Shown here piece by piece: positions 53,431 through 62,657 of a DNA stretch of 64,000 nucleotides. The DNA is taken from positions 62,001 through 126,000 of the forward strand of contig JAIOHM010000205.1 of the NCBI GenBank assembly GCA_019912965.1, read 5' to 3'. This DNA comes from Anaerolineae bacterium (GTDB lineage Bacteria; Chloroflexota; Anaerolineae; Aggregatilineales; Phototrophicaceae). Within the stretch, counting starts at the first letter, position 1; every line of letters begins with the position of its first letter. Position numbers and translations under genes: made by a program. Below the pieces are notes generated by a model, which was not told the DNA's origin, did no database searches, and saw only the letters and a list, made by a program, of their open reading frames with translations.

Positions 53431-54846
53431 TTATCCGCCGGCAGCAATACCCTGAATGCCGCCTTCAGTCATCGCACGGGCATCCAATGCTTTGCTGGCT
53501 TCTTCTTCGGTCATGTAGCCAAGATCAACTACAATTTCCTTGATGCTCCGGTCTTCCGCCAGCGATTTCTTGGCAACTTCCGCACCCTTTTGATACCCAA
53601 TCACAGGGTTAAGCGCTGTCACCAGAATTGGATTTTTCGCCAACCAACCTTCAGCTTTTTCGCGGTTAGCAACCAGACCGACCACACATTTCTCGGTAAA
53701 AGCCCGCACTGCCCCAATCATGACATGCATCGACTCGAACAAATTGTGAGCGATGATTGGCATCATTACATTCAACTCAAGCTGCCCGGCCTGCCCCGCC
53801 AGTGTTACAGTCAGGTCATTACCCATAATGTGGAACATCGCCATATTCAACATCTCTGCCATCACCGGATTTACCTTACCCGGCATGATGGATGAACCCG
53901 GCTGCACTGGAGGGCATGTTAATTCGGCCAATCCGGTCGTCGGCCCGCTCGAAAGCAAACGAATATCATTGGCAATGCGGATAAAGTCCTGCGCTGCTGT
54001 CTTAATGGCGCTAGAGATAAACACAGCATCCTGCATTGACTGCATCGACTCAAACAGATCATCCGACTCATACAAGGTCAGTCCGCTCAATTGACTAAGT
54101 TTCTTGACCATCCGGGAATGGTATTCAGGGTGAGCATTCAGTCCAGTACCATTGGCTGTGCCACCAATACCCAGACGCCTCACGCTTTCCGCTGCTTGTT
54201 TGATTTTCTCAATATCGCGCTCAATCGCCTTTGCCCAACCACCCACTTCTTGACCCAGACGAATCGGTACTGCATCCTGTAAATGAGTACGTCCGCTCTT
54301 AGTGATCTCATCCCATTCTTTGGATTTGGCTCTGAAGGCGTCGACGCACGCTTGGAGGGTATTCACCAATTCATCAAAACGCCACAATGCACCCAAACGG
54401 ATTGCTGTCGGGATCGTATCATTGGTGCTCTGTGCCATGTTCACATGATCGTTGGGATTGACTGGTTTTTTGGCATCATCCAATTTGTAACCCAGAATTT
54501 CATTAGCGCGGTTGGCAATCACCTCATTGGTATTCATGTTATGACTGGTGCCCGCCCCTGCCTGGAATGGATCAACCACAAACTGGGCGTTATGCGTCCC
54601 CGCTAAAACTTCATCTGCCGCCTGCATAATGGCTTTTGCCATTTGTTCGTCTAACAGCCCCAAATCAAGATGCACTTCCGCTGCTGCCCGCTTAATAATT
54701 GCCATTGACCAGATAAAAGCCGGATAGGGCTTCAAACCACTCACAGGGAAGTTATCAACCGCACGCTGCGTTTGTGCGCCATAATAAGCATTCGCAGGCA
54801 CATTTACCGGGCCAAGCGAATCTTTTTCAACACGAAATTCCACCAT
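53431..54846 (-). CDS. Class II fumarase / aspartase family lyase
   Basis: A 471-residue protein from ATG 54846 (AAGGAG 10 bases upstream). The superfamily signature GSSIMPGKVNP is intact, as are AGTSHNMNTNEV, NDHVNMAQSTNDT and SGRTHLQDA. Motifs are mixed: THLQDA and GIGGTANGTGLN are fumarase-like, while VNPVMAEMLN, GNDLTVTLAGQAGQLELNVM and FTEKCVVGL resemble aspartase. So it makes either L-malate from fumarate or fumarate from aspartate; I slightly favour fumarase by its full length and catalytic His. It is alone, between the kinase and SOD. Confidence 0.85.
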   Translation of the reverse strand: MVEFRVEKDSLGPVNVPANAYYGAQTQRAVDNFPVSGLKPYPAFIWSMAIIKRAAAEVHLDLGLLDEQMAKAIMQAADEVLAGTHNAQFVVDPFQAGAGTSHNMNTNEVIANRANEILGYKLDDAKKPVNPNDHVNMAQSTNDTIPTAIRLGALWRFDELVNTLQACVDAFRAKSKEWDEITKSGRTHLQDAVPIRLGQEVGGWAKAIERDIEKIKQAAESVRRLGIGGTANGTGLNAHPEYHSRMVKKLSQLSGLTLYESDDLFESMQSMQDAVFISSAIKTAAQDFIRIANDIRLLSSGPTTGLAELTCPPVQPGSSIMPGKVNPVMAEMLNMAMFHIMGNDLTVTLAGQAGQLELNVMMPIIAHNLFESMHVMIGAVRAFTEKCVVGLVANREKAEGWLAKNPILVTALNPVIGYQKGAEVAKKSLAEDRSIKEIVVDLGYMTEEEASKALDARAMTEGGIQGIAAGG

Positions 54847-55017
54847 AATTTTAATTCTCCTTACGCCGCTTGTGGCGCGTGATTCACACTGATTGTACTG
54901 CCAGATAGCAGTATCCATACAAAAGACGGGATGAATTGTAACGCTTTTCACCATCTCCTGCGATTATCTATGCCAGATTGCTATGAATAATCCTGACAAT
55001 ATCTGTGCAAAATAAAA

Positions 55018-55035
55018 GGGGCGATCACTCGCCCC
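55018..55035 (-). terminator. Terminator of the superoxide dismutase gene
   Basis: GGGGCGA (55018-55024) pairs with TCGCCCC (55029-55035); on the minus strand the stem is followed by TTTTATTTT. Confidence 0.85.
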
Positions 55036-55064
55036 CCTTAGCTTTATATCGTAATTTGCGAGGC

Positions 55065-55679
55065 TTATTTTGCCTTCGCGTACAGTTCCGCCACCTTATC
55101 CCAATTAACCACATTCCACCATGCAGCCACATAATCCGGACGGCGGTTCTGGTAATTCAGATAGTAGGCATGTTCCCACACATCCAAGCCGAGAATCGGC
55201 GTCTTGCCTTCCATGACTGGAGTATCCTGGTTCGGGGTAGAAGTAATGCTCACCGCCCCGCCCTTTTCAGCAATCAGCCATGCCCAACCAGAGCCAAAAC
55301 GTCCAGCAGCAGCCGCTGCGAACTTCTCTTTGAATCCAGCAAAGTCGCCAAAAGCTGCGTTAATGGCTGCTGCCACATCACCAGTAGGTTGACCACCTTT
55401 ACCCGGCCCCATCAGTTGCCAGAACAGGCTGTGGTTAGCGTGACCGCCGCCATTATTGCGAACGGCTGTCTTAATGGCATCCGGCACAATCGCCAGATTA
55501 TTTGCCAGCAATTCTTCAAGGCTCTTACCCTGAAGATCAGCGTGGCCTTCCAGCGCTTTATTCAAATTAGTGACGTAAGCGTTGTGGTGCTTACCATGAT
55601 GAATTTCCATCGTGCGGGTATCAATGTGGGGTTCGAGCGCGTCAAAAGCATAGGGCAAGCTCGGTAATTCAAAAGGCAT
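55065..55679 (-). CDS. sodA: Superoxide dismutase, Mn/cambialistic type
   Basis: A 204-residue protein of the Fe/Mn SOD family from ATG 55679 (AAGGAG 7 bases upstream). Metal ligands: His in [12 protein letters not shown], His in [10 protein letters not shown], and Asp and His in [19 protein letters not shown]. The Gly-Gly before HANHS and a Gln in PNQDTPVM favour Mn or mixed-metal use over Fe. No signal peptide, so cytoplasmic. It is transcribed alone, ending at the preceding terminator. Confidence 0.94.
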   Translation of the reverse strand: MPFELPSLPYAFDALEPHIDTRTMEIHHGKHHNAYVTNLNKALEGHADLQGKSLEELLANNLAIVPDAIKTAVRNNGGGHANHSLFWQLMGPGKGGQPTGDVAAAINAAFGDFAGFKEKFAAAAAGRFGSGWAWLIAEKGGAVSITSTPNQDTPVMEGKTPILGLDVWEHAYYLNYQNRRPDYVAAWWNVVNWDKVAELYAKAK

Positions 55680-55901
55680 GATTTGTCTCCTTCGCAATAG
55701 CGGATTAAGCCACCTGATTCTAGCGCAGGCCGAGCAGCTTTCAAAACTGGCCTTTGGTACAGAACTGTGGCACTAGCCTTCCATCCTCGGAAGCAGGTAT
55801 GCTATAGAAAGCATAAGCCAGCCGGACAAGCATAACATCGGTATTGGATTAACCCATGATGAGAAGCCCGGTATAAACTCAATCTTTCTCCGGTCAAATA
55901 C

Positions 55902-56837
55902 ATGTCAAATTCCAAGATTAGCACGGCGTCATCCGTTCGAACGCCGCTGCAAGCATATGTTGTGATTGCAATGGGCGTGCTGGCCGTATCGCTGGCCGCC
56001 ATTTTTATTCGTTTGGCCCAAAACGAGGGCATTCCATCTCTTTTTATCGCTGCTGCCCGGATGACAATCGCGTCACTGGTACTGACACCCTTTACACTTC
56101 GCCGTCATAGTCAGGAGATCCGCAATCTACATCGGCCAGAACTCATTCTGGCCGGAGTTTCCGGTATCTTTCTGGCCGCACATTTTGCAACTTGGATTCT
56201 CTCACTGGAATATACCAGCGTACTCATCAGCGTTGTGCTGGTAAACAGCAATCCATTATGGGTTGCCGTGCTGGAAGTATTTTTCCTGCGTGCCCAATTA
56301 GGTCGATGGGTCATCATTGGTTTACTCATTGGGATCGTCGGCAGCATCATTGTCGCCATCCCGCCAACCGGAGCAGTTGAAAGCGGTAGCAATCCCCTTC
56401 TGGGCGTTTTCCTGGCAATCAGCGGGGCGATCACAGTTGCGGTTTATTTCGTCATTGGGCGTAAGCTGCGTGGCAAGCTCTCGCTACTGCCATACATCTG
56501 GATGGTTTATGGCTGCTCTGCAATTGTTCTATTAGGTGTGGTATTTTTTGCACGTATTCCCATTGTCGGCTACAGCATAGAAGGCTACTTTTATTTGGTC
56601 GCAATGGCGCTGGTGCCACAGTTAATTGGGCATTCCTCCTTCAATTATGTTCTGAAATACTTCCCAGCCACCTATGTTGGCATTGCTGTTCAGCTTGAAC
56701 CTGCTTTCAGCGCCATCATTGCTTTTTTCCTGTTTCAGGAAATCCCCCTTCCATTCCAAATCTTAGGAAGCGCCGTTATTTTGGCAGGAGTTGTCCTCGC
56801 CAGCTTGGGGCAAGCGCGTTCGCAGCCATCTTCATAG
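55902..56837 (+). CDS. EamA/DMT-family transporter
   Basis: A 311-residue membrane protein with ten helices made of two EamA repeats, the layout of drug/metabolite transporters. Segments FIRLAQNEGIPSLFIAAARM, LEYTSVLISVVLVNSNPLWVA and a closing LGSAVILAGVVLASLG are family hallmarks. A close relative follows after 7 bases, so they are a tandem pair and could form a heterodimer or be a duplication. Substrate is unknown; amino acids and metabolites are common in the family. Confidence 0.88.
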   Translation: MSNSKISTASSVRTPLQAYVVIAMGVLAVSLAAIFIRLAQNEGIPSLFIAAARMTIASLVLTPFTLRRHSQEIRNLHRPELILAGVSGIFLAAHFATWILSLEYTSVLISVVLVNSNPLWVAVLEVFFLRAQLGRWVIIGLLIGIVGSIIVAIPPTGAVESGSNPLLGVFLAISGAITVAVYFVIGRKLRGKLSLLPYIWMVYGCSAIVLLGVVFFARIPIVGYSIEGYFYLVAMALVPQLIGHSSFNYVLKYFPATYVGIAVQLEPAFSAIIAFFLFQEIPLPFQILGSAVILAGVVLASLGQARSQPSS

Positions 56838-56844
56838 GAGTCAT

Positions 56845-57765
56845 ATGTCGAAAGTACAGGCCATTACACACAGCATTTCCCCTTGGCGCAATCAGATAAT
56901 GCTGCTCATCGCGGTATTCGCTGGCGCGTGGGCACCCATCTTTGGTCGCATCGCGCAAAAAGAGCATATTCCGACAACAGTCATCATCGCCTTCCGTCTG
57001 GTCGTTGGAGCATTGGTATTTACTCCCATTGTCCTCAACTACTATAAGCCAGAGCTTCGCAAACTCACGCGGCGACAAATTTTGTTTGGTGCTGGGGCAG
57101 GAATCTGGATGGCAATTCATCTGATACTGGGGTTCACATCGCTGGAGCACACCAGTGTGCTGGTAAGCAGCGTTTTGGGAGGCACATCCCCAATTTGGAT
57201 TGCGTTGATTGAAGTCCGCATTCTAAAAGTGCGCATGAGTCATCTGGTTTGGTTTGGCTTAATGGCTACCTTTACAGGTGGTCTTATTATCGCATTATCA
57301 AGCACAGGTGATTTCAGTCTGGGGGATAATCCTGGCCTTGGAATCTTCCTTTCAATCATCTCGGCTTTCGCGGGCGCAATCTATATCATTCTCGGGCGCC
57401 AATCACGCAATGGGATACCTTTCCTGCCCTATCTATGGATGGTTTTTACCTTCGGGGCCATTTTCACGATGATCGTAGTTGTCGCTACTGGAGCGCCAGT
57501 CATCGGCTATAGCAGTGAGGGTTATTTTGCATTGACTATGCTCATATTGCTGCCCCAACTGATCGGCCACACTATTTTTAACTACGTTCTGCGTTCCCTT
57601 TCCGCCACCTATGTAAGCGTTGTAGGTCAGTTAGGCGTCATCATGGCGGCTATTCTGGCTTTTTTCCTGTTTCAGGAAATCCCCGCCGCATTACAACTAC
57701 CGGGCAGCATCGCTATTATTATTGGAATCACACTGGTTAATTTAGGACAGACCAAATCAGATTGA
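56845..57765 (+). CDS. EamA/DMT-family transporter, second copy
   Basis: A 306-residue, ten-helix relative of the preceding gene: it shares EHTSVLVSSVLGGTSPIWIA, SAFAGAIYIILGR, PVIGYSSEGYF and AFFLFQEIP with corresponding segments of the first. ATG 56845 lies 4 bases after AGGAG, which overlaps the end of the upstream gene. The next gene, a GH38-like relic, starts one base after this stop, so all three are one operon. Confidence 0.88.
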   Translation: MSKVQAITHSISPWRNQIMLLIAVFAGAWAPIFGRIAQKEHIPTTVIIAFRLVVGALVFTPIVLNYYKPELRKLTRRQILFGAGAGIWMAIHLILGFTSLEHTSVLVSSVLGGTSPIWIALIEVRILKVRMSHLVWFGLMATFTGGLIIALSSTGDFSLGDNPGLGIFLSIISAFAGAIYIILGRQSRNGIPFLPYLWMVFTFGAIFTMIVVVATGAPVIGYSSEGYFALTMLILLPQLIGHTIFNYVLRSLSATYVSVVGQLGVIMAAILAFFLFQEIPAALQLPGSIAIIIGITLVNLGQTKSD

Positions 57766-57766
57766 T

Positions 57767-58948
57767 ATGACCGTCACCCATCTCATTCCGTTACTACCGT
57801 CACTGCTAAAACCAAATGTATCATTGGAAACAGCGCGGTTAAATTGGTTGCCATTATTCGACGCTGTACTGAATGCATTGGAATCTCCTGGTAGCTTACA
57901 AATCGCCAGTTTATCCGATAATGCATCGCTAGAACTTTACCTGCAACTTCGCCCGGAACGGTATGAGCAAATCGAACGACTGACCTCAAAAGGCAAATTA
58001 TGCCTGTCGCCCTGGTATGTTCAACCTAATGAACCTATATTGAATAATCTCGAAGCAGTCATTCGCAATCTCGGTTTAGGTCTATCCATCGCTGCGACTT
58101 TCGGGCAAAAACCTGCTTCATGTTTACTGACTACAAAAAGATTATCACCTCAGTTGCCTCAATTGTTACACGGTGTGGGGATCCAAGGACTGACACTTCC
58201 ATCTGCTAAAGAAAATCTGCGGCAAAATATCTGGCGCGCGTCAGATGGAACACCTATCACCATTAGTTCCATTTTTAGGTCGGATGATATATTTGACCAA
58301 TCAGCTAATCACATTCCAATTGTGTATCCCTTGAGTAGTCCGACTTCAATCACAGGGATACATGAAATCAGCCGACGCCCCAACACATTGCAAAGCAATT
58401 TAGATAACTACTTCAGCGCACTGAGCCACGAAAAAAATCTGCCTGAATGGACTCCCCCATTGGCGCCCGATTTCGCTGAAACGGCTTCAGTATTCAAGCG
58501 GCTAATGACGATTGAATATACACTTGCTGCCGCTTATCTACAACACAACTTTCCCCTGCCCCATCCAGCAGAAATCTTGCGTTATGCATGGCGACAAGCA
58601 TTTATCAATGCCCCCAGCGATATCATATCTGCGCTGGAGTCAATTACTGAGAATCAAATCGGGGTAACTGCGGATGTATACCCCGATCTTTTAGCCTTCA
58701 ACAATCCCGGTTTCCGACTCATCACCCTCAAGCAACCAGCAGACGGATCAGATGGCATTATCATACGTGGAGAAAATTTGACCAGTCAGAATCAGCCGCT
58801 TGTTATCACGAGCCCTCATCCATTTATACAAGCGCGACAAGTTGATTTATTTGAGCAACCTTCAGGTCAAACCTGTTTACCTGACTCCAACGGTGCATTT
58901 CGCTTTCGGCTTACTCCAAATCAAATTATCACTCTGCATCTGAAATAG
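57767..58948 (+). CDS. Vestigial GH38 (alpha-mannosidase-like) protein lacking catalytic residues
   Basis: A 393-residue protein that lines up with the family GH38 N-terminal barrel and C-terminal strands but is less than half the usual length. Shared parts: LYLQLRPERYEQIERL, GKLCLSPWYVQPNE, a G-x-F-G turn, LPQLLHGVGIQG and WRASDGTPITI. The N-terminal zinc motif HTHWD is LLPSL here (residues 9-13), and the nucleophile-bearing D-S-F-G is K124-R-L-S127. The C-terminal ~60 residues keep the beta-sandwich end. So it is probably not an active glycosidase. It is one base downstream of the EamA pair. Base use looks more AT-rich than most neighbours. Confidence 0.6.
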   Translation: MTVTHLIPLLPSLLKPNVSLETARLNWLPLFDAVLNALESPGSLQIASLSDNASLELYLQLRPERYEQIERLTSKGKLCLSPWYVQPNEPILNNLEAVIRNLGLGLSIAATFGQKPASCLLTTKRLSPQLPQLLHGVGIQGLTLPSAKENLRQNIWRASDGTPITISSIFRSDDIFDQSANHIPIVYPLSSPTSITGIHEISRRPNTLQSNLDNYFSALSHEKNLPEWTPPLAPDFAETASVFKRLMTIEYTLAAAYLQHNFPLPHPAEILRYAWRQAFINAPSDIISALESITENQIGVTADVYPDLLAFNNPGFRLITLKQPADGSDGIIIRGENLTSQNQPLVITSPHPFIQARQVDLFEQPSGQTCLPDSNGAFRFRLTPNQIITLHLK

Positions 58949-58958
58949 AGAATATATC

Positions 58959-60695
58959 TTAACCCAATTTGAATCCCAGATAATCCGAAGTACCCGGCCA
59001 GATACCAAAAGCCGGAATTTCTTCTGGAAGCATTACAGGCGTCAACAGTGATTGCAATGTGCCATTCCGTGCCAACTCTTGCAGTGAGTACTCCACAAGT
59101 AAGCGGAAATCAATATCATTTCGCGGCACAGCTATGCCAACCCATGTACGGTTGTACCAAGGATCAGGATTGTTGCCGCGTACACTTAAGCGCAGCAAAT
59201 CCGGGTTAGTCTGCACATGAGGAATTAATTTCAAGCTGTCGCCAAAAACCACTAGTGCATTCTGACTATCCAGAATTTCGAGCGCCGCGTCCTGCTCCCG
59301 ATTAATAGTAAAAATGCGCACACCAGAACTAACACTTTCTGCCAGTGCGTTCACGCGATCAGCCACGCCCGGCTCACTGGCGAAGATACCCACCACTCGC
59401 CCGCGCAAGTCGATAAATGTCTCGTAATCATCGTTCTTCTTTACCATCAACCGATCACCATGTAGAAAATATGGTGCGGTTAGGTCAACCCGATCCGTGT
59501 ATGACCAATCCAGCGGAATACCTACCGCCAAATCAGCCTGACCACTGGCAACGAGATCAACTGCATTGGTGACACTATTAGGAATATATTCAACTTGCAT
59601 ACCCCACAACGTAACCAATGCTTCAATGATGGCGCGATTAAGTACGTCCAACCGTCGTTCACTCTCTGGCACATCAACAGAAACATCTGTGATCCCAGCT
59701 ACACGAACTACACCGCTGGATTGAATACGCGGAAGTGCGTATTGTGATGGATACGGCACATCGGCGGGAAACTGGTCAGGCTTTGGGGCATCATCGCCTA
59801 TGCCTGCCCAGATCGGCACCAGATCAAGCGGATAAATCGTCCCAAAATAAGCCTGCTGAATCTCCTGCATTCGCCCTTTACGAACCAGATACTGAAGTGT
59901 CTTATTAATCAGGTTGCGCCAGTTTACATCCTGACGACGCACTACTACTGCTAGTGGTTCAGTTCCAACTGACTCATCTAGTACACGAGCCGTCCCTTGC
60001 TGAGACAAAACCACTGTAAACTGAATCCGATTTGCGACAACACCATCTACTTCGTTGTTCACTAGCGCCGTAATTGCCTGATCAAGCGTAAGATACTGTT
60101 GAACAGTCACACCGATTCCGCTGCGTCCCTGCCACAGCCCAATAGCCTCTGCGCTTGGGGTTGCCAGGACATAGCCCACGCGACGGTTCGCCATATCAGC
60201 TAACAGTACTGCAGCATCATCCTGCCGCACCAACATCACCTGACTACCCGAATAATAAGTCAGACTGAATTCCACCTGTGCATCTAAATCCCGTCGATGC
60301 ACCTGTGATGCAACCAGCATATCCACTGCGCCAACTTTAAGCGCATCCAATGCTGTTTGCCGTGTCACCTGAACAGGTTCGAATGTCACCCCCCAGGCTT
60401 CTGCCATGCTACGTGCCAGATCAGCATCATAACCAGCAACTTCACCCCGAACATTTAATTCGCCAAACGGTGGTGCATTATAGAGCAACCCAACACGCAC
60501 TCTTCCATCTTGCTGGACACGCGCCAAACCAGACTCGCTGAGCAGTGCATCACTGACGCCTGCATCCTGAGTCGGTACTAGTGTTGGCGGCACAAGAGTA
60601 GGAACGGGTTGCCTAAGCATATCCGCCGAAAACGAAATCGAGACACCAACAAACAGCAAACTCAAAACGAGAAAACTGAGAAGCATCCGTTTCAT
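58959..60695 (-). CDS. Tandem family-3 extracellular solute-binding protein
   Basis: A 578-residue secreted protein. A signal peptide (~1-24) and a Pro/Thr/Leu spacer lead to two consecutive SBP_bac_3 domains: ~60-295 (GRVRVGLLYNAPPFGEL, GYDADLARSMAEAWG, VDMLVAS) and ~328-560 (GVVRVAGITDVS, VDLVASGQADLAVG, TAPYFLHGDRLMV). This fold binds amino acids or similar small ligands. There is no ABC permease or ATPase gene near it, so it is an orphan; it may serve a distant transporter or a sensory role. It ends 10 bases from the convergent GH38-like gene and its start is 3 bases from the end of nadD. Confidence 0.85.
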   Translation of the reverse strand: MKRMLLSFLVLSLLFVGVSISFSADMLRQPVPTLVPPTLVPTQDAGVSDALLSESGLARVQQDGRVRVGLLYNAPPFGELNVRGEVAGYDADLARSMAEAWGVTFEPVQVTRQTALDALKVGAVDMLVASQVHRRDLDAQVEFSLTYYSGSQVMLVRQDDAAVLLADMANRRVGYVLATPSAEAIGLWQGRSGIGVTVQQYLTLDQAITALVNNEVDGVVANRIQFTVVLSQQGTARVLDESVGTEPLAVVVRRQDVNWRNLINKTLQYLVRKGRMQEIQQAYFGTIYPLDLVPIWAGIGDDAPKPDQFPADVPYPSQYALPRIQSSGVVRVAGITDVSVDVPESERRLDVLNRAIIEALVTLWGMQVEYIPNSVTNAVDLVASGQADLAVGIPLDWSYTDRVDLTAPYFLHGDRLMVKKNDDYETFIDLRGRVVGIFASEPGVADRVNALAESVSSGVRIFTINREQDAALEILDSQNALVVFGDSLKLIPHVQTNPDLLRLSVRGNNPDPWYNRTWVGIAVPRNDIDFRLLVEYSLQELARNGTLQSLLTPVMLPEEIPAFGIWPGTSDYLGFKLG

Positions 60696-60698
60696 AGA

Positions 60699-61337
60699 TT
60701 ATTTTCCGTACAATTGGTTGGTTTCAATGTAGGCACGTACAACTTCAGGCACAAGGTAACGAATACTGTATCCTGCCTCAAGTCGTTCCGTAATTTGAGT
60801 GGAAGAAATATCGATTAGCGGCGCATCCAGCATCACCACCCGCGCCGCCAAGCCCGGAAGCACAGTTTCATGCATATCAGATCGCACATCATCATCAGGT
60901 CGCCGCATCACAGCTAACTTACAATGTTGAATAAAATCTGCTGGACGATACCACTTTGGCAGCCCACGCAGCGAGTCTCCACCCATCACAAAGAATAATT
61001 CCGCCTGTGGAAATTGTTCTTTGACGATTTGTACCATATCCAACGAATAATGCGGGCCTGGACGATCAATATCGATACGAGATACGGTAAAGCGTTCATT
61101 ACCCGCCAATGCCCGCTCAAGCATTGCTAATCGATGTATAACAGGCAGTTTGAACTCATCTTGTTTATGAGGAGGATCAGCCGCTGGAACGAACAAAACC
61201 TGCGAAAGCGCCAGCGCATCAGCAGCATATTCCCCCAGAATCAGATGTCCAAGATGTGGAGGGTCAAATGTACCTCCTAAAATGCCGATTCGTTCCATCA
61301 CAACATCGGCCATACCAATGCTCGTTACTCTGACCAT
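60699..61337 (-). CDS. nadD: Nicotinate-nucleotide adenylyltransferase
   Basis: A 212-residue or slightly shorter enzyme of NAD synthesis (NaMN + ATP to NaAD). The nucleotidyltransferase loop GGTFDPPHLGH is complete, with FVPAADPPHKQ and FFVMGGDSL following. The second signature ISSTxIR reads ISSTQIT, so its conserved Arg is Thr. The start is uncertain: ATG 61337 overlaps obg by 13 bases; ATG 61313 (MADVVM) and ATG 61298 (MERIGI) are also in frame and none has a strong ribosome site. It is co-transcribed with obg, as often in bacteria. Confidence 0.92.
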   Translation of the reverse strand: MVRVTSIGMADVVMERIGILGGTFDPPHLGHLILGEYAADALALSQVLFVPAADPPHKQDEFKLPVIHRLAMLERALAGNERFTVSRIDIDRPGPHYSLDMVQIVKEQFPQAELFFVMGGDSLRGLPKWYRPADFIQHCKLAVMRRPDDDVRSDMHETVLPGLAARVVMLDAPLIDISSTQITERLEAGYSIRYLVPEVVRAYIETNQLYGK

Positions 61338-62593
61338 TCCAGTTCATAGTCACCAATAAAAACAGTATCACCAACCTGAACCCCAGCCTGTTGCAGAGCA
61401 GATGAAATACCAAGCGTCTCCAAAATATTCTGGAAACGAAGTACCGCATCCTCATAATCCCAATGAGTCATAATGGCTGCACGTTCGATACGTTTCCCCG
61501 AAACACGATAGATACCATCGCTCTCGCGCTGAACAGTAAATGGCACTTCGACTTCTGGCAGTTCATAGATCGGTATCGTCTCGGATGTAGGTGCAGGTAC
61601 TTGCTCAGGTAGTGACGATACAACCTGAAAAATACGCTGAGTCAGGCTGCGAACATTGGTCTGTGTTGCGGCTGAAATTGCCATTGGCTCAACACCTCTG
61701 GCCTTCAGTTCTTTCTCAACCTCCGGCCAACGCATCTGTGCCTCTGGCAAATCCATTTTGGTAAAGATGACAATCTGAGGTTTTTCCGCTAAATGCTCAT
61801 CAAACAATGCCAGTTCAGTATTAATCTGGCTGTAGTCAGCCATGGGTGTTTCGCTCGCACCGTTAATAAGATGCACCAACACCCGCGTTCGTTGGACGTG
61901 GCGCAGGAATGAATGCCCTAAACCAACGCCCATATGTGCGCCTTCGATTAGCCCCGGAATATCTGCTGCAACCAAATCACGATCATCATAAGTCATTACG
62001 CCTAGGTTAGGTTCAAGTGTGGTAAACGGGTAATCGGCTATCTTCGGTTTGGCGTTGCTGATAACGGAAAGCAGGGTGGATTTTCCCGCATTAGGCATTC
62101 CCACCAAGCCAACATCAGCAATCAATTTCAACTCCAAAACAAGCCACTTTTCCTCACCCGGCTCACCCTTCTCGGCCATTCGGGGTGATTGGTTCGACGA
62201 CGTTGCAAAATGTTGGTTGCCACGTCCACCACGCCCACCACGAGCAATAACAATTTGGTCATCGGGCCGCACCAAATCAACAATGACCGTTCCAGTCTCA
62301 GCGTCTTTAACTACTGTTCCAGGTGGTACTTCCACTTCTAGTGTATTGGCGCTTAGGCCGCTCATATTTTTGCCGCCACCACGTTCGCCATGCTTGGCCT
62401 TAAAGTGGATACCTTTCTTGAATGGTGCGAGTGTATTGATCTTGGGATTAACCTTGAGAATTACATCGCCACCGCGCCCACCATCACCACCCGCAGGACC
62501 ACCACGCGGCATAAACTTCTCGCGCAAGAAAGCGACAATGCCATCGCCACCATCGCCACTGCGAACATAAATCTTTACTTCATCGAACATCAC
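61325..62593 (-). CDS. obg: GTPase Obg/CgtA
   Basis: A 422-residue ribosome-assembly GTPase. The Gly-rich Obg fold covers ~1-158 (SGDGGDGIVAFLREKF, GGDGGRGG). G-domain motifs: GMPNAGKST, ADIPGLIEGA, FTKMD and SAAT. The C-terminal OCT domain (~350-422) is present, ending VGDTVFIGDYELEW. nadD follows with a short overlap or gap. The gene starts 64 bases after the SDR stop and shares its strand. Confidence 0.96.
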   Translation of the reverse strand: MMFDEVKIYVRSGDGGDGIVAFLREKFMPRGGPAGGDGGRGGDVILKVNPKINTLAPFKKGIHFKAKHGERGGGKNMSGLSANTLEVEVPPGTVVKDAETGTVIVDLVRPDDQIVIARGGRGGRGNQHFATSSNQSPRMAEKGEPGEEKWLVLELKLIADVGLVGMPNAGKSTLLSVISNAKPKIADYPFTTLEPNLGVMTYDDRDLVAADIPGLIEGAHMGVGLGHSFLRHVQRTRVLVHLINGASETPMADYSQINTELALFDEHLAEKPQIVIFTKMDLPEAQMRWPEVEKELKARGVEPMAISAATQTNVRSLTQRIFQVVSSLPEQVPAPTSETIPIYELPEVEVPFTVQRESDGIYRVSGKRIERAAIMTHWDYEDAVLRFQNILETLGISSALQQAGVQVGDTVFIGDYELEWSE

Positions 62594-62657
62594 AACACCA
62601 TCTTGATACAGCCCATTTCAAGCTGCATATCTCACTCAGCTTTATGCCAAGCACTTC

